Assembly: GCA_963803265.1 (NCBI GenBank)
Contig: CAWDLZ010000011.1
Coordinates: 310,001 to 374,000, forward strand
Direction of reading: 5' to 3'
Length of the DNA stretch: 64,000 bases
Source of the DNA: CAIKMD01 sp963803265
GTDB taxonomy: Bacteria; Pseudomonadota; Alphaproteobacteria; ATCC43930; CGMCC-115725
Below, one piece after another: positions 39,027 to 49,147 of this stretch (its first letter is position 1; each line of letters starts with the position of its first letter). Position numbers and translations under genes: made by a program. The notes beneath the pieces are model-generated. The model worked only from the letters and a program-made list of their open reading frames with translations, ran no database searches and was not told where the DNA came from.

Positions 39027-41249
39027 ATGGGCCGTTGGCTCAATCGGGGATTGTCGTCCCTCGTCCTGATCCTCGGGCTGGGCCTGCGCGTTGCCAATCC
39101 CTCGATCATCGGCGAGTTGCAGGCGCGCTTCTTCGATTTCCTGCAGGAACTTAAGCCGCGCCAATACGTGCCGGCTCCGGTTCGCGTGGTTGACATCGAC
39201 GACGAGAGCTTGGCGCGGCTCGGCCAGTGGCCTTGGCCGCGAACCACGATTGCCGAGCTGATCGACCGCCTGGATAAGGCAGGCGCCGCGGTCGTGGCGC
39301 TCGACATAATTTTGGCCGAGCCCGACCGCACTTCTCCGGCTCGCGCCTTGCAGCATCAGCCCAACATCCCCCCTGACGTCAGCCAATGGTTGGGGGGCCT
39401 GCGCGACAACGACCAGGTCTTGGCGGACACCATCCGCGGCACACCGACCGTGGTCGGGTTCGCATTGACGACGGGCGGCGGCGGCCGCGCGCCATTGCTG
39501 CGGGCGGGCTGGGCGACATTGGGCGACGACCCGGCGGCTTTCGTGCCCGGCTATGGCGGTGCCGTGACCACCTTGCCGGAAATCGAGGCCGCCGCCGCCG
39601 GCGATGGCAGCCTCAATCTCGTCTCGAGCCAAGATCAGATCGTGCGCCGCGTGCCGCTTGTCGTGCGTTATCAGAACACGCTCTACCCGTCGCTGACCGC
39701 TGAAGCGCTGCGTGTCGCGCAGGGCGCCAGCACCGTTATCGTCAAAGCATCCGGCGCGAGCGGCGTCACCTCTTTCGGACAAAACACCGGGATCGTCTCC
39801 ATCAAGATCGGGGATTTCACCGCCGAGACCGACGCGTCCGGCGCGCTTTGGCTTTACGATACGGGTCGTGTGCCGCAGCGCAGCATCCCCGCCTGGCAGG
39901 TCATGGACGGCAGCGCGCCGGCGGACGATTTGCGCGGCGCGATCGTTATCATCGGCGCCGGTGCCGCCGGGCTCGGCGACATCAAGGCAACGCCGCTCAG
40001 CGTGGCCGTTCCGGGCGCCGAGGCCGATGCGCAGGTGATCGAGCAGGTGCTGCTCCAGAACTTCCTGCGTCGGCCGGACTGGGCCGCCGGGGCGGAGCTG
40101 TTCTATCTCGTTATCCTCGGGACCTGCCTCATTCTGGGCTTGCCGCGCTTCGGCGCCGCGCGAAGCGCCGTCTTCACCGCGGCCGTTTTCGCCGCGGTCT
40201 TTGCCTCGTCATGGTACGCTTTTTCGTCGCTCGGGCTGCTCTTCGATCCGGTCTATCCTTCGATCGTGGCGCTGTGCATCTATCTCACCTCCTCGCTCAT
40301 CAACCAGCTTCAAACCGAGGCGGCGAAGCGCCGCGTCCAGGACGCCTTTGGCCATTATTTGCCGGCCACCCTCATCGAAGAGCTCGTCAGCGACCCGTCG
40401 AAGCTTCGGCTGGGCGGCGAGCACAAGGAGATGACCTTTTTATTCAGCGATATTCGCGGCTTCACCTCGATCGCCGAAAAGTGCAAAACGCGCCCCGAAG
40501 CCATAACGGAGATCATCAACCGCTTCACCACGCTGATGACCGAAGCGATTTTCCGCTGCGGCGGCACCATCGATAAATACATGGGCGATTGCGTGATGGC
40601 GTTCTGGAATGCGCCCGTAAGCCAGAAGGACCATGCGAGACTGGCCTGCGAAGCGGCGCTGGAGATGCGCCGGTCGCTGCGGCAGCTCAATGACGAGCTT
40701 GCCGCCGAGAACTCCGCCGTTCAGCTCGCCGAGGGCGAGAGGCTCTCTGTTCGGCTCGACGCCGGCATCGGCATCAACACGGGCTATTGCATCGTCGGCA
40801 ATCTCGGTTCCGAGAGTCACTTCAACTATTCGGTCATCGGCGATGCCGTCAATTTGGCATCGCGGCTCGAGGGCATCTCCAAGAATTACGGCGTGCCAAT
40901 CATCATCGGTGAAGAGACCGCAACCCAAGCGCCGGGCTTTGCCACGGTGGAACTCGATATCGTCGGGGTGAAGGGCAAGCAAGAGCGGGTGCGGATCTTC
41001 ACGATTCTCGGCGACCACCAGCTCGGCAGCGATCCCGAATTTGTCGCCTTCCGCGTCCAGCACGCGAAAATGCTCGCGGCCTACCGAGCCAGTGACTGGC
41101 CGGCGGCGCGAGAGCTCATCGCCGTCTGTAGAAAATCCTACGCCGAGCTGACACCGGTCTACGATCTTTATCTTGCACGGATCGCGGCCCATGAGAGCAA
41201 CACGTTAGGCCAAAGCCTAGAGGAGCTGCCAGCTGTAGCGCTGCCATAG
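39027..41249 (+). CDS. CHASE2-domain adenylate/guanylate cyclase
   Basis: 740 residues. An N-terminal anchor (about 8-25), a periplasmic CHASE2 sensor domain (about 30-325; VRVVDIDDESLARLGQWPWP, VVALDIILAEPDR), three membrane helices (about 350-425) and a class III cyclase domain (about 455-640). Catalytic residues are present: FLFSDIRGFTSIAEK (first metal Asp), KYMGDCVMAFWN (second Asp) and YSVIGDAVNLASRLEG. Start ATG after CAGGAG. It would make cAMP or cGMP in response to an outside signal. The next genes encode two cNMP-binding proteins, its likely readers. Confidence 0.92.
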   Translation: MGRWLNRGLSSLVLILGLGLRVANPSIIGELQARFFDFLQELKPRQYVPAPVRVVDIDDESLARLGQWPWPRTTIAELIDRLDKAGAAVVALDIILAEPDRTSPARALQHQPNIPPDVSQWLGGLRDNDQVLADTIRGTPTVVGFALTTGGGGRAPLLRAGWATLGDDPAAFVPGYGGAVTTLPEIEAAAAGDGSLNLVSSQDQIVRRVPLVVRYQNTLYPSLTAEALRVAQGASTVIVKASGASGVTSFGQNTGIVSIKIGDFTAETDASGALWLYDTGRVPQRSIPAWQVMDGSAPADDLRGAIVIIGAGAAGLGDIKATPLSVAVPGAEADAQVIEQVLLQNFLRRPDWAAGAELFYLVILGTCLILGLPRFGAARSAVFTAAVFAAVFASSWYAFSSLGLLFDPVYPSIVALCIYLTSSLINQLQTEAAKRRVQDAFGHYLPATLIEELVSDPSKLRLGGEHKEMTFLFSDIRGFTSIAEKCKTRPEAITEIINRFTTLMTEAIFRCGGTIDKYMGDCVMAFWNAPVSQKDHARLACEAALEMRRSLRQLNDELAAENSAVQLAEGERLSVRLDAGIGINTGYCIVGNLGSESHFNYSVIGDAVNLASRLEGISKNYGVPIIIGEETATQAPGFATVELDIVGVKGKQERVRIFTILGDHQLGSDPEFVAFRVQHAKMLAAYRASDWPAARELIAVCRKSYAELTPVYDLYLARIAAHESNTLGQSLEELPAVALP

Positions 41250-41414
41250 CCCGGAGGGCGCCTGTCGCATCAACGAATGGCGACGGCGATATTAGCGCAT
41301 CTGGACCCGATGCTTTTGACGCTAAGGCTTTCAACGTGCTTTTTCATAAAGTCATTCAATTTAGGTGACGTGGATGATATCATTCAATAATAGGCCTTCG
41401 AAAGCTTCAAGCGA

Positions 41415-42761
41415 ATGGACGATCAAGAGGCAGCGACGCTCGATGCTGCGGCAATGGCCGACGTGCTGCGCGGTCACCCGACGTTTTCCTTGCTGTCGGA
41501 GGCAGCGACGCAAGCCCTACTGCGGGAGTGCGAGCTGCTCAGTCTCGCGCCGGGCGAAGTGCTCATCCGCCAGGACGAGGCAAGCGACGCCGCCTTCCTC
41601 ATCGTCGAGGGCGAGGTAGACGTCACCGTCGAGAGCACCTACGGCGCGGTCCATCTGGCGCGGCTTCCAGCCCCCAGCCTGCTCGGCGATATCGGCGTCC
41701 TCGCCGATCTGCCGCGCAGCGCCACCGTGACGGCGGCCGTGCCGGCCTCGGCTCTGCGCATCCGCCGCGAGCCGCTCATGGCGGCGGTCCGCGATCATTC
41801 GTCGGTGCTCTTGTCAGTCATCAACCAGCTTGGCCAACGCCTCAACACGATCAACCAGGCGGTCGGATTCTATACGCATGCGCTGGCGGCGCTGGAACGC
41901 CAGGACTTCGATAAGGGTATCCTCGACGATCTCATGCGGCCGGTGCCGGAGCTGGTGAACTTCGCTCAGACCTTTCGGCGGATGGCCGAACAAATCATCC
42001 TGCGCCGCGCGCAGCGCGAGGAGATGGCGAGCGCCTCAGCGATTCAGCAATCAATGCTGCCGTCGCCGCTGCCACCCGACTTCGGCGATGGGCGCGTCGT
42101 CGTGCATGCCCAAATGCGGCCCGCGCGCGATGTCGGGGGCGACTTCTTCGACTATTTCCCGATCGGGCCGTCGCGGCTTGGCATCGTCATCGCGGACGTC
42201 TGCGGGAAAGGTGTGCCGGCCGCGCTCTTCATGGCGATCACACGCACGGTGATCCGGCTCGTAGCCCGCGAACACAACCCGGTCGATGTCGCCATTAGAC
42301 GGGCCAATGAACTGCTTGGCGCCGAGAACGACGCGATGATGTTCGCCACCCTGTTTTACGGCGAATTCGACACCGCGACGGGAATGTTGATCTATTGCAA
42401 CTGCGGGCACAATCCTCCGCTCGTCATTCGCGGCGATGGCACCACGGAGGAGCTGGGCGCCACCGGCCTGCCGCTAGCAGTAATGCCCGATTCCGCCTAC
42501 AGAGCGGGTACGGTGACCTTAGCGCCGGGCGACCGGATTCTGCTTTATACCGACGGCGTCACCGAGGCGGAGGACGCAGTGAAAGCCCAATTCGGGGATG
42601 ATCGTCTTGGCGCGGCCGTCGCCGAGTTGCGCGGCGGCACCATCCGCGAGCTGGTCGAGGGAGTGTTCCGCAGGGTCAACGAATTCGCTGCCGGCGCGCC
42701 GCAATCCGACGATATCACCTGCCTAGCGCTCGCTTTCGTTCCGCCGCCGAACGGCGCCTGA
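41415..42761 (+). CDS. Cyclic-nucleotide-binding PP2C/SpoIIE-type serine phosphatase
   Basis: 448 residues. A cNMP-binding beta-roll at about 18-130 (LAPGEVLIRQDEASDAAFLI; LPAPSLLGDIGVLADLPRSA, the phosphate-binding cassette with Arg), a helical linker with HAMP-like character, and a SpoIIE PP2C domain from about 210. Metal-binding motifs are GGDFFDYF and IADVCGKGVPAA, plus LLYTDGVTEA and QSDDITCLAL. It probably dephosphorylates a Ser/Thr-phosphorylated partner, such as an anti-sigma-factor antagonist, under cNMP control. Start ATG with no strong ribosome site. Confidence 0.88.
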   Translation: MDDQEAATLDAAAMADVLRGHPTFSLLSEAATQALLRECELLSLAPGEVLIRQDEASDAAFLIVEGEVDVTVESTYGAVHLARLPAPSLLGDIGVLADLPRSATVTAAVPASALRIRREPLMAAVRDHSSVLLSVINQLGQRLNTINQAVGFYTHALAALERQDFDKGILDDLMRPVPELVNFAQTFRRMAEQIILRRAQREEMASASAIQQSMLPSPLPPDFGDGRVVVHAQMRPARDVGGDFFDYFPIGPSRLGIVIADVCGKGVPAALFMAITRTVIRLVAREHNPVDVAIRRANELLGAENDAMMFATLFYGEFDTATGMLIYCNCGHNPPLVIRGDGTTEELGATGLPLAVMPDSAYRAGTVTLAPGDRILLYTDGVTEAEDAVKAQFGDDRLGAAVAELRGGTIRELVEGVFRRVNEFAAGAPQSDDITCLALAFVPPPNGA

Positions 42762-42772
42762 GAAGCGGCATT

Positions 42773-43609
42773 TTGCCGGCGCAATCCGACATCGCGGTCT
42801 GCTTCCGGGGCGTGCGCGGCAGCATCGCGTGTCCTGGACCCGATTGGCAACGCTACGGCGGCAACACCTCCTGCGTCGAGGTTAGATGCGGCCCCCATTT
42901 GCTGATCTTCGATGCGGGAACCGGTTTGCGGCCGCTGGGCAAGGCACTTGCTGCTGCCGGCGCCCCCGTCGAGGCCAACCTCTTCTTCGGCCATACCCAC
43001 CTCGATCATCTCGTCGGCCTGCCGTTTTTTAAGCCGATATTTGATCCGGCGACCCGCCTCCGCCTCTGGGCCGGGCACCTCCTGCCACGTTATCGGCTGG
43101 AGGAGGTGGTCCGCATGACCTTGACCGCGCCACTCTTCCCAGACCTCATGGACAGAGTCGGTACGGCAATCGAGTGCCTTGATTTCAGGGTCGGCGACCA
43201 GCTCACGCCGCTGCCCGGGCTGCGCATCCAAACCGGACGCCTCAACCACCCCGGCGGCGCCACGGGCTATCGGGTGGAATGGGCCGGCAAATCCATCGCC
43301 TACATCACCGATACCGAACACCGCGTCGGCTCGCTCGATCCGACGGTCCTGGCGCTCGTCGACCGCGTCGACCTCATGATCTATGATGCAAATTATAGCG
43401 ACGAGGAATATGCCTTGCACGTGGGCTGGGGCCATTCGACTTGGCAGGAGGCGATACGCATCGCCGACCAGGCTGCCGTCCGAACCTTGGCATTGTTCCA
43501 CCATGATCCGAGCCACACGGATATTGTCCTCGACGAGATTGGCCGCGCGGCTGAGCGGCTCCGCCCCGGCACGATCGTGGCGCGCGAAGGGCTCGTCGTC
43601 ACGTTCTGA
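42773..43609 (+). CDS. Metallo-beta-lactamase-fold hydrolase
   Basis: 278 residues. The metal motif is H74-T-H76-L-D78-H79 (FFGHTHLDHLVG), with later ligands in RLNHPGG, ITDTEH and ALFHHDPSH. The opening VCFRGVRGSIACPGPDWQRY GGN region is typical of the PDE-like branch related to phosphoribosyl-cyclic-phosphate or cyclic-nucleotide phosphodiesterases. TTG start 11 nt after the phosphatase stop, with GAGAAG upstream. In this cluster a role in degrading the cyclic nucleotide is attractive, but it is an inference; other substrates are possible. Confidence 0.8.
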   Translation: MPAQSDIAVCFRGVRGSIACPGPDWQRYGGNTSCVEVRCGPHLLIFDAGTGLRPLGKALAAAGAPVEANLFFGHTHLDHLVGLPFFKPIFDPATRLRLWAGHLLPRYRLEEVVRMTLTAPLFPDLMDRVGTAIECLDFRVGDQLTPLPGLRIQTGRLNHPGGATGYRVEWAGKSIAYITDTEHRVGSLDPTVLALVDRVDLMIYDANYSDEEYALHVGWGHSTWQEAIRIADQAAVRTLALFHHDPSHTDIVLDEIGRAAERLRPGTIVAREGLVVTF

Positions 43610-43819
43610 GCTGGGCCGTCGTATCGACTCGCTATCGGAGCGCCAAAGAATGCAAAGGCTTGGTTTAGCGCTCCGATCCACGGCCATCTGGGGAATACCG
43701 GACAATTCGGCCGCGCGGGAATGCCAAAAGCTCCCGCCGCAGCGCAGGGCACGGCCGCGTTGTCGGACGACCGGGCCGGCCGCTATTGTCGAACCTGCCT
43801 CCAATTTTGCGAAGCCGCT

Positions 43820-45254
43820 ATGCGCCTAATACTCCCTCTAGCCGCCCTCCTCGCGACCAGCGGAATCTATCTGTTTCTCGCGGGCGATACCGGGGCTTCG
43901 GGCTCCGCGGTGTTCGGCGGCACGCTTCGTGTCGCCGTCGAAATTGGCATCTGGCTGAGCGCGGCTTGGCTCGCCAGGAATTTCTTCGTGCTCGCCGTGC
44001 GCCGCTATTCCGAGCGGCGCGTGCGCGCGACGGGAGTGCTCGACAGGGGCGTGCCAAAGCTGCTGATCGATGTCGGCGGCCTTATCATCCTGCTCGCGGC
44101 GATCGTCGGCATCCTCGCCTACGTCTTCCATCAATCCCTGGGCGGACTCCTCGCGACCTCCGGCGTGATGGCGGCGATGATCGGCTTCGCCATGCAGCGC
44201 ACGCTCTCGGACATCTTCTCTGGCATCGCGCTCAACGCCGAGCATTCCTTCGCCATTGGCGACTGGCTCGTGACCTCGACGGGGATCACCGGAAAGGTCG
44301 TCGAACACACTTGGCGCGCCGTCCATCTCGTGACCATCGATGGGCGGTCGGTGGTGGTGCCCAACAGCATGGTGATCAGCAGCCAACTCATTAATCTGAA
44401 CGCGCCGGAGCGCCACTTTCGGCAGCGCGAGCCCATCTGTCTCGAATACAGCATTCCCGGCGAGCGGGCCGTCTCCATTCTCGAGACCGCCATGGCGATG
44501 ACGGAGGGCGTCGCTCAAGACCCCGGCGCCGATCGTGCTGTTCGATAGCTGCGGGGACAACGGCGTCGTGTATACCCTCAACTACTGGGTAGAGGATTAC
44601 CCGGAGTCCTTTGTCGTCGGTCGGCAGCTCATGATCAATACGCTCAAGCTGCTCGACCAGGCGGGATATTCGCCGGCCTATCCGAAGCGCGACATCGCTA
44701 TGTTGGAGGCACCGCAGCGCCAGATCGAATACGAGATGGATTTGCCGGCGCTGCTCGGCCGGGTGCCGCTCCTGAAGATCCTCGACGAGGGCTCGCTCGC
44801 CGAGCTCGGCCGCAACGCGCGGCTGCAGAATTATTTGCCCAAAGCCGCGATCGTCAGCGAAGGCGATCCGGGGAATTCGCTGTTCGTGGTCATTTCCGGC
44901 CTGCTCGACGTGTCGCGGCGCGGCCTCGCGGCCCGACCGCGCTCCATTGGCCGGCTGGTCGCGGGCGAAGCATTCGGCGAAATGTCGTTGCTCACGGGCG
45001 CACCGCGCAGCGCCACCATCACCGCGGTGACGCCGGTGACCCTGGCCGAGATCACCAAAGAGACTTTGGAGCCCATCCTCAACGCTCACCCGGCGCTCAT
45101 CTTGCAGCTCAGCGAGATTCAGGCCGCCCGCATGACCGCCAATATGGACAGCGAGAATTTTTCGGAGGACGAGCGGGAGGAATTGCAGAAGCTGGGCTTC
45201 GCCGCGGTCATGCGGCAAAGAATTCTCCAATTCTTCGGCCATGCCCGCGCGTAA
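43820..45254 (+). pseudogene. MscS-family channel with a C-terminal cyclic-nucleotide-binding domain, +1 frameshifted
   Basis: About 477 residues if repaired. Two to four membrane helices end in a pore helix (GLLATSGVMAAMIGFAMQRT), then the MscS beta domain (GDWLVTSTGITGKVVEHTWR; VVVPNSMVISSQLINLN) and a cNMP-binding domain (SEGDPGNSLFVVISGLLDVS; GEAFGEMSLLTGAPRSATIT). This is the bCNG architecture, a cyclic-nucleotide-gated member of the MscS family. The break is near 44511-44516 (GTCGCTCAAG); one base on, it continues APIVLFDSCGDNGVVYTLNY. Last gene of the presumed cyclase cluster. Confidence 0.82.
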
Positions 45255-45436
45255 CCGCGCCCGGCGAGACGCCCTTCCCGGTCGACAGCCATTGCCGTCT
45301 CGACTTCGCCCCGACCGAGAAGCGCGGCGAGATCATTGCGCGGACGCCGCGGGCAGGGGTGGTGACAGTGCTGACATCCGCTGAGTGCATGCGCGAATAG
45401 TAGAGCGGATTGGGCGCTTTGGCGGTGCGCTCCGGG

Positions 45437-45904
45437 TCACCCACCTCCAGCCCTTCGCGCTCGTTGTATCGGCAATCGCACTTGGCGAGGTAACGTTTTA
45501 GATGCGGCTGGATGACATGGTGGTCCGCGCGGCACGATTGCGGCATGAAAGGAGCCCGGGACTGGCTTAGCCAAACCGCCAAATTGCCCGATCGACCGGG
45601 GCCACCTCTGCCCCCACCAAAAGCACTCATATTCCGAGAATATGCGCTGCAACAGCCCGCAGGCCCGGGCAAGCGCGATAATGACGACGCCGCGCGGATC
45701 GGGAATGACTTCGCCCAACAACGGCGCGGCGATGCGGCGCTTCGCTTCGAGAGACTTCTTGCCGTCGATCAGCGGGTAGCCGCGCGTTCCAAATAGCCAG
45801 CGCACTCGGCCGCCCGGCTCGCGCGCAATGCCGTGCTCGACGAGCCGCCGTACCATCGCCTCTCGACTGATCGGCGTTAGAGGCGCATTGTTATAGACGT
45901 CCAT
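45437..45904 (-). pseudogene. GPP34/GOLPH3-family protein, N-terminally truncated
   Basis: 155 residues from ATG 45904 with GGGGGGAA upstream. The core GGRVRWLFGTRGYPLIDGKK then IPDPRGVVIIALARACGLLQ matches the GPP34 family (normally about 220-240 residues). The N-terminal 80 or so residues that bind phosphoinositide in eukaryotes are missing, and the C-terminus past residue 100 diverges (PRSIGQFGGLAKPVPG, then Pro/Arg-rich). The strong ribosome site may mean a short protein is still made. Family assignment is moderate; function is unknown in bacteria. Confidence 0.5.
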
Positions 45905-45988
45905 TCGGTTCCCCCCGGATACCTGAAGCTTCAGCGACTCCAGCTTCCTTGGTCCGAACCGAATGGACAACCTATTGAGACTTCACAC

Positions 45989-46675
45989 CTAGCTCCGCAA
46001 AAACGCGAACCGGCGCCGCCGCATCAGGGTCATTCCAAGAAGCCCGGTGGCGAAAAGCCACAGAGATGCAGGCTCAGGCACCGTCGTCGTCGCCGCGCTG
46101 ATATCGATCGTGTCGTTCACATTTCCGATGCCGGTCGTGGTGATCGTATACTCCGTGGTTTCTGAATAGGGCCCGACCAGCGACGGCGTATCGTTGGTCG
46201 AGGTGGACGTGCCGATACTTGTAAAATTTGCCGACGCCAAGGTCGTTCCCGTGAACAGCCCGTCGCTCAAATCGATGAGGGTCTGCTCGTCAACCGACGT
46301 GACCGCTCCGTTGAGAAGGTTGGAAGTAAATGAACTGAGGAACGGGTTGACCCCGGTCGGCGAGGTGAGGCCCTGTTCCGTGACATAGACGTTGAGCACG
46401 TTCGAACCGGTGCCCGCCTCGAGGTTGATCGAATTCGTCAAGAGTTGCGGCTCTGGTAAAGCTGGATAACCAGTCGCACTGACGTCGTTGACCGTGTAGG
46501 TCCCAAAAGCACCGCTGTACGTGGCATTTCCGCTGCCTCCGTCGGTCGCAACGGTCGTGATAGCGCCGCCATCCTCCTGCAAGCCGATTGAAATCAACGG
46601 GGTTGCGTGCGCCGATGCCGCGCACAGCAAGGGCATGAAAAGAAGTGCGGTGGCGGCGAGAACAATTTTACTCAT
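45989..46675 (-). CDS. PEP-CTERM sorting-domain surface protein
   Basis: 228 residues. Signal peptide (MSKIVLAATALLFMPLLCAA), a low-complexity Thr/Ser/Gly-rich mature part without cysteines, and a C-terminal PEP-CTERM tail: VPEPASLWLFATGLLGMTLM followed by RRRR. Exosortase cleaves at the PEP motif and such proteins are usually linked to exopolysaccharide. Start ATG after AAAGGA; the frame extends to 46879 but without signals. No exosortase gene is in the window; the polysaccharide locus 15 kb away may be functionally related. Confidence 0.85.
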   Translation of the reverse strand: MSKIVLAATALLFMPLLCAASAHATPLISIGLQEDGGAITTVATDGGSGNATYSGAFGTYTVNDVSATGYPALPEPQLLTNSINLEAGTGSNVLNVYVTEQGLTSPTGVNPFLSSFTSNLLNGAVTSVDEQTLIDLSDGLFTGTTLASANFTSIGTSTSTNDTPSLVGPYSETTEYTITTTGIGNVNDTIDISAATTTVPEPASLWLFATGLLGMTLMRRRRFAFLRS

Positions 46676-46941
46676 TCGGGTTCCTTTCGCGGTAATCCTT
46701 TTGCGCCATATGAGTTTGCAAAGGTGAGGCCAGCTATGGCTTTTCAAACACTTACCGCCTGCCGGTCTTTGGGAAACGGTTAATTTGTAAGTGTTGCCGA
46801 CAATGTCGGAAGCTGGCAGCCGCCGCGACTTAATCGAATGGAATGAGCAGAATCGGTCGAAAGCCGCAGGACCGCTCATGCGGCGGTGAGAGGCGGCGAC
46901 GCGGCAATTCTCAAACGGTCTCTTAGCCCGCGAAAGCGGTG

Positions 46942-48006
46942 TCAGACATTGCCAGAGATGAAAGCGGGCGCGACCTCGGCCATGAAGCGCGCCATCTCGT
47001 CCTTCACTTGCGCGTGAGGTTTAAGCCCGAGATTAAAATAGAGGATGACCTCATCGAAGCCGCTCGCTTCAACTTTCGTCTTGAGCGTGTCGATGATCTG
47101 TGCCGACGAGCCGATGAGGACGGCATCGCTTTTCAAATCCTCGGGCTTCATCGTCTGATAGCGTTCGACGATTTTAGCGAAGTAGCGATAATTCTCCGGC
47201 GCCGTCTTTGGGTCGCCGAGAAAGGCCGGCGAGGTGCATTCGCGGTGATACCGTAGCTGGCGCTCGCGCGCGACCCGCTCTTGCTCCGGCGTATCGGCAA
47301 AGTGGATGAAATAGCTCGTGACAAGCCGGCCCGGCTTGTTGCCGTGCACCGCGCAGGCCTCGCGATAGATGCGCGCGACATCGGCGAGGCTGCCATGCAC
47401 CGAGACCGCCGCGCCGGCCGCCACGACGAGCCCGGCCTTGAGCCGCGCCGCAAGCTCGATCGATGGTCGCGAAAACGAAGCCACGTAAATCGGCATCGGA
47501 TGTTGCACCGGCTTCGGCGTGATCCACACACCCTCGAAGCGGTAATGTTTGCCGTGATGCGCGATCGGCACGTCGCTGCGCCACAACCGATCGACGATCT
47601 CGAGGCCTTCGGCGAAGATCTCGGCGTTTTCCTCGAAATTCGCGTCGAACGGCTGGTATTCACGGCGGTCATAACCGCGGCCCGCGGCAAAATTGACGCG
47701 CCCGCCGCTCAAAAGATCGAGCGTCGCCCATTGCTCCGCCACCCGGATGGGATGATGCAGCGGCAGGACTGTCACGGCCGGGGCGAGCCGGATGCGCTTG
47801 GTCTTCGCCGCAACATAGGTCAGCAGCAACTCGGGGGCGGAATTCACGCCGAGCGTGCTGAAATGGTGCTCGCCGATCCACGCCGAATGCATGCCCAACT
47901 CATCGGCATAAATGGCCTCGGCGGCGATCGTGGCGACGAATTCGTTGGGGGTGCGGGGATTGCCGCGATAATTGTTATCGCTTAACGTGAAATAGCCGAA
48001 ATCCAT
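46942..48006 (-). CDS. Luciferase-like (LLM-class) flavin-dependent oxidoreductase
   Basis: 354 residues. It begins MDFGYFTLSDNNYRGNPRTP and has the LLM pattern: AEAIYADELGMHSAWIGEHH, TKRIRLAPAVTVLPLHHPIR, EQWATLDLLSGGRVNFAAGR, and a later PMPIYVAS block. These enzymes use FMNH2 or F420; the GRG-D and HHP pieces favour FMN-type monooxygenases. It is the last gene on the minus strand here, 32 nt after the binding-protein gene, so it may belong to the same transport and catabolism unit. Substrate unknown. Confidence 0.88.
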   Translation of the reverse strand: MDFGYFTLSDNNYRGNPRTPNEFVATIAAEAIYADELGMHSAWIGEHHFSTLGVNSAPELLLTYVAAKTKRIRLAPAVTVLPLHHPIRVAEQWATLDLLSGGRVNFAAGRGYDRREYQPFDANFEENAEIFAEGLEIVDRLWRSDVPIAHHGKHYRFEGVWITPKPVQHPMPIYVASFSRPSIELAARLKAGLVVAAGAAVSVHGSLADVARIYREACAVHGNKPGRLVTSYFIHFADTPEQERVARERQLRYHRECTSPAFLGDPKTAPENYRYFAKIVERYQTMKPEDLKSDAVLIGSSAQIIDTLKTKVEASGFDEVILYFNLGLKPHAQVKDEMARFMAEVAPAFISGNV

Positions 48007-48037
48007 CTAGCGCCCTCCGCGTCTCACCTATCTGGGC

Positions 48038-49147
48038 TTAATTTCCGCTTGTAGGAATGAGTTCCGTGGCGAGCTTCGATACGCGGTCGCGTATCGGGAT
48101 CTGGTCTTCCGCCTGCAAACTGGTTTCGGGCACATCCGCCGTCGGAAGGGTAGCGGGATCGCCCGGCGGCACGTCGAGCCGCCGCGTATTGCGCTTGGAT
48201 CGACCGTAATCGGTCTGGCCGGCCTTCGACAGCAGCCAGTTGATATAGACCTTCGCGGCATTCGGATGCGGCGCGCGGTCCATGAGCGAGACCGTTCCAA
48301 ACGCCGTGTCGCCGGCGAACTTGGTGAGATCGCCCTTGAACCACACGACGTTCTTACCGAGCCCTTGCGCCTGGAACAGCCCGAGCTCGTCGACCGGCGT
48401 CGCCACCCCGATCGGGTAGGTGCCGCTGACCACCCATTCGGCCTGCTGGCGCCGGTTGGTCGAATAGACGATCTTTTGCGTGGAGAAGATCTGCTTGAGC
48501 AGATCCTCGCCGAAATTCATCAGCAGGGTTTGCCCCACCAGAACCCCGGCGCCGGGAAGCCGCGGATCGTCCCAGACGATCTTATTCGCGAATTCCGGTT
48601 TCAATAAATCCTTGAATGACGTGAACGCGCCGGGAGCGACGACATCCTGGTTGATCGCGATGAGAGGGTCCATCGTGAGATCGAAGGAATAGGTGTAGGT
48701 TTTTTCCTTGTCCATCCAGCCGGCATCAAAACCGCCGCGCCAAAGCTTGCTGTCCACCACCTCGGGCAGGATCAGCGCCGGACGCAAGGGCGCGAAGGCG
48801 CCAGCGGGCTTGAGCGTTTGCAGGATCGAGGGCGTCCCGCCGACATAGACATCCCAGCGGAACACGCCGCCTTCGCGCTCGCGCAGGATGGCCTCGACCA
48901 CGTCGCGGCCGCTGGTCCCCGTGAAGTCCAGCTTGATGTCCAGGTAGGCTTTCCGAAAGCCTTCCGTCAGAACCTGTTCATACACTTTCCCGGGCGCGCC
49001 GTGGACGACGACTTCGCCTTCATTGATCGCCGCCTTCACAACCTCGTCCCAGCTTTGCGCCGCCGCGCTGGTCGCGAAGAACGACGACGCGATCGCGGCC
49101 GCCAGAACGAGCAAGAGCCCCGAGAATTGAGCGTCCCTCTGGTTCAC
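48038..49147 (-). CDS. ABC transporter substrate-binding protein (Fe3+/polyamine type), copy 1
   Basis: 369 residues from GTG 49147 (AAGGTG upstream; the frame to 49288 has no support). Signal peptide ends ATSAAA. The mature part starts SWDEVVKAAINEGEVVVHGA, and shows VYVGGTPSILQTLKPAG, ANKIVWDDPRLPGAG and PHPNAAKVYINWLLSK, as in the iron/thiamine/aromatic-acid receptors of this class. It is a paralogue of the protein at 59252-60373. It lies next to a copy of Gfo/Idh dehydrogenase on the other strand. A partner permease and ATPase are at 50464-53283. Ligand not predictable. Confidence 0.85.
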   Translation of the reverse strand: MNQRDAQFSGLLLVLAAAIASSFFATSAAAQSWDEVVKAAINEGEVVVHGAPGKVYEQVLTEGFRKAYLDIKLDFTGTSGRDVVEAILREREGGVFRWDVYVGGTPSILQTLKPAGAFAPLRPALILPEVVDSKLWRGGFDAGWMDKEKTYTYSFDLTMDPLIAINQDVVAPGAFTSFKDLLKPEFANKIVWDDPRLPGAGVLVGQTLLMNFGEDLLKQIFSTQKIVYSTNRRQQAEWVVSGTYPIGVATPVDELGLFQAQGLGKNVVWFKGDLTKFAGDTAFGTVSLMDRAPHPNAAKVYINWLLSKAGQTDYGRSKRNTRRLDVPPGDPATLPTADVPETSLQAEDQIPIRDRVSKLATELIPTSGN

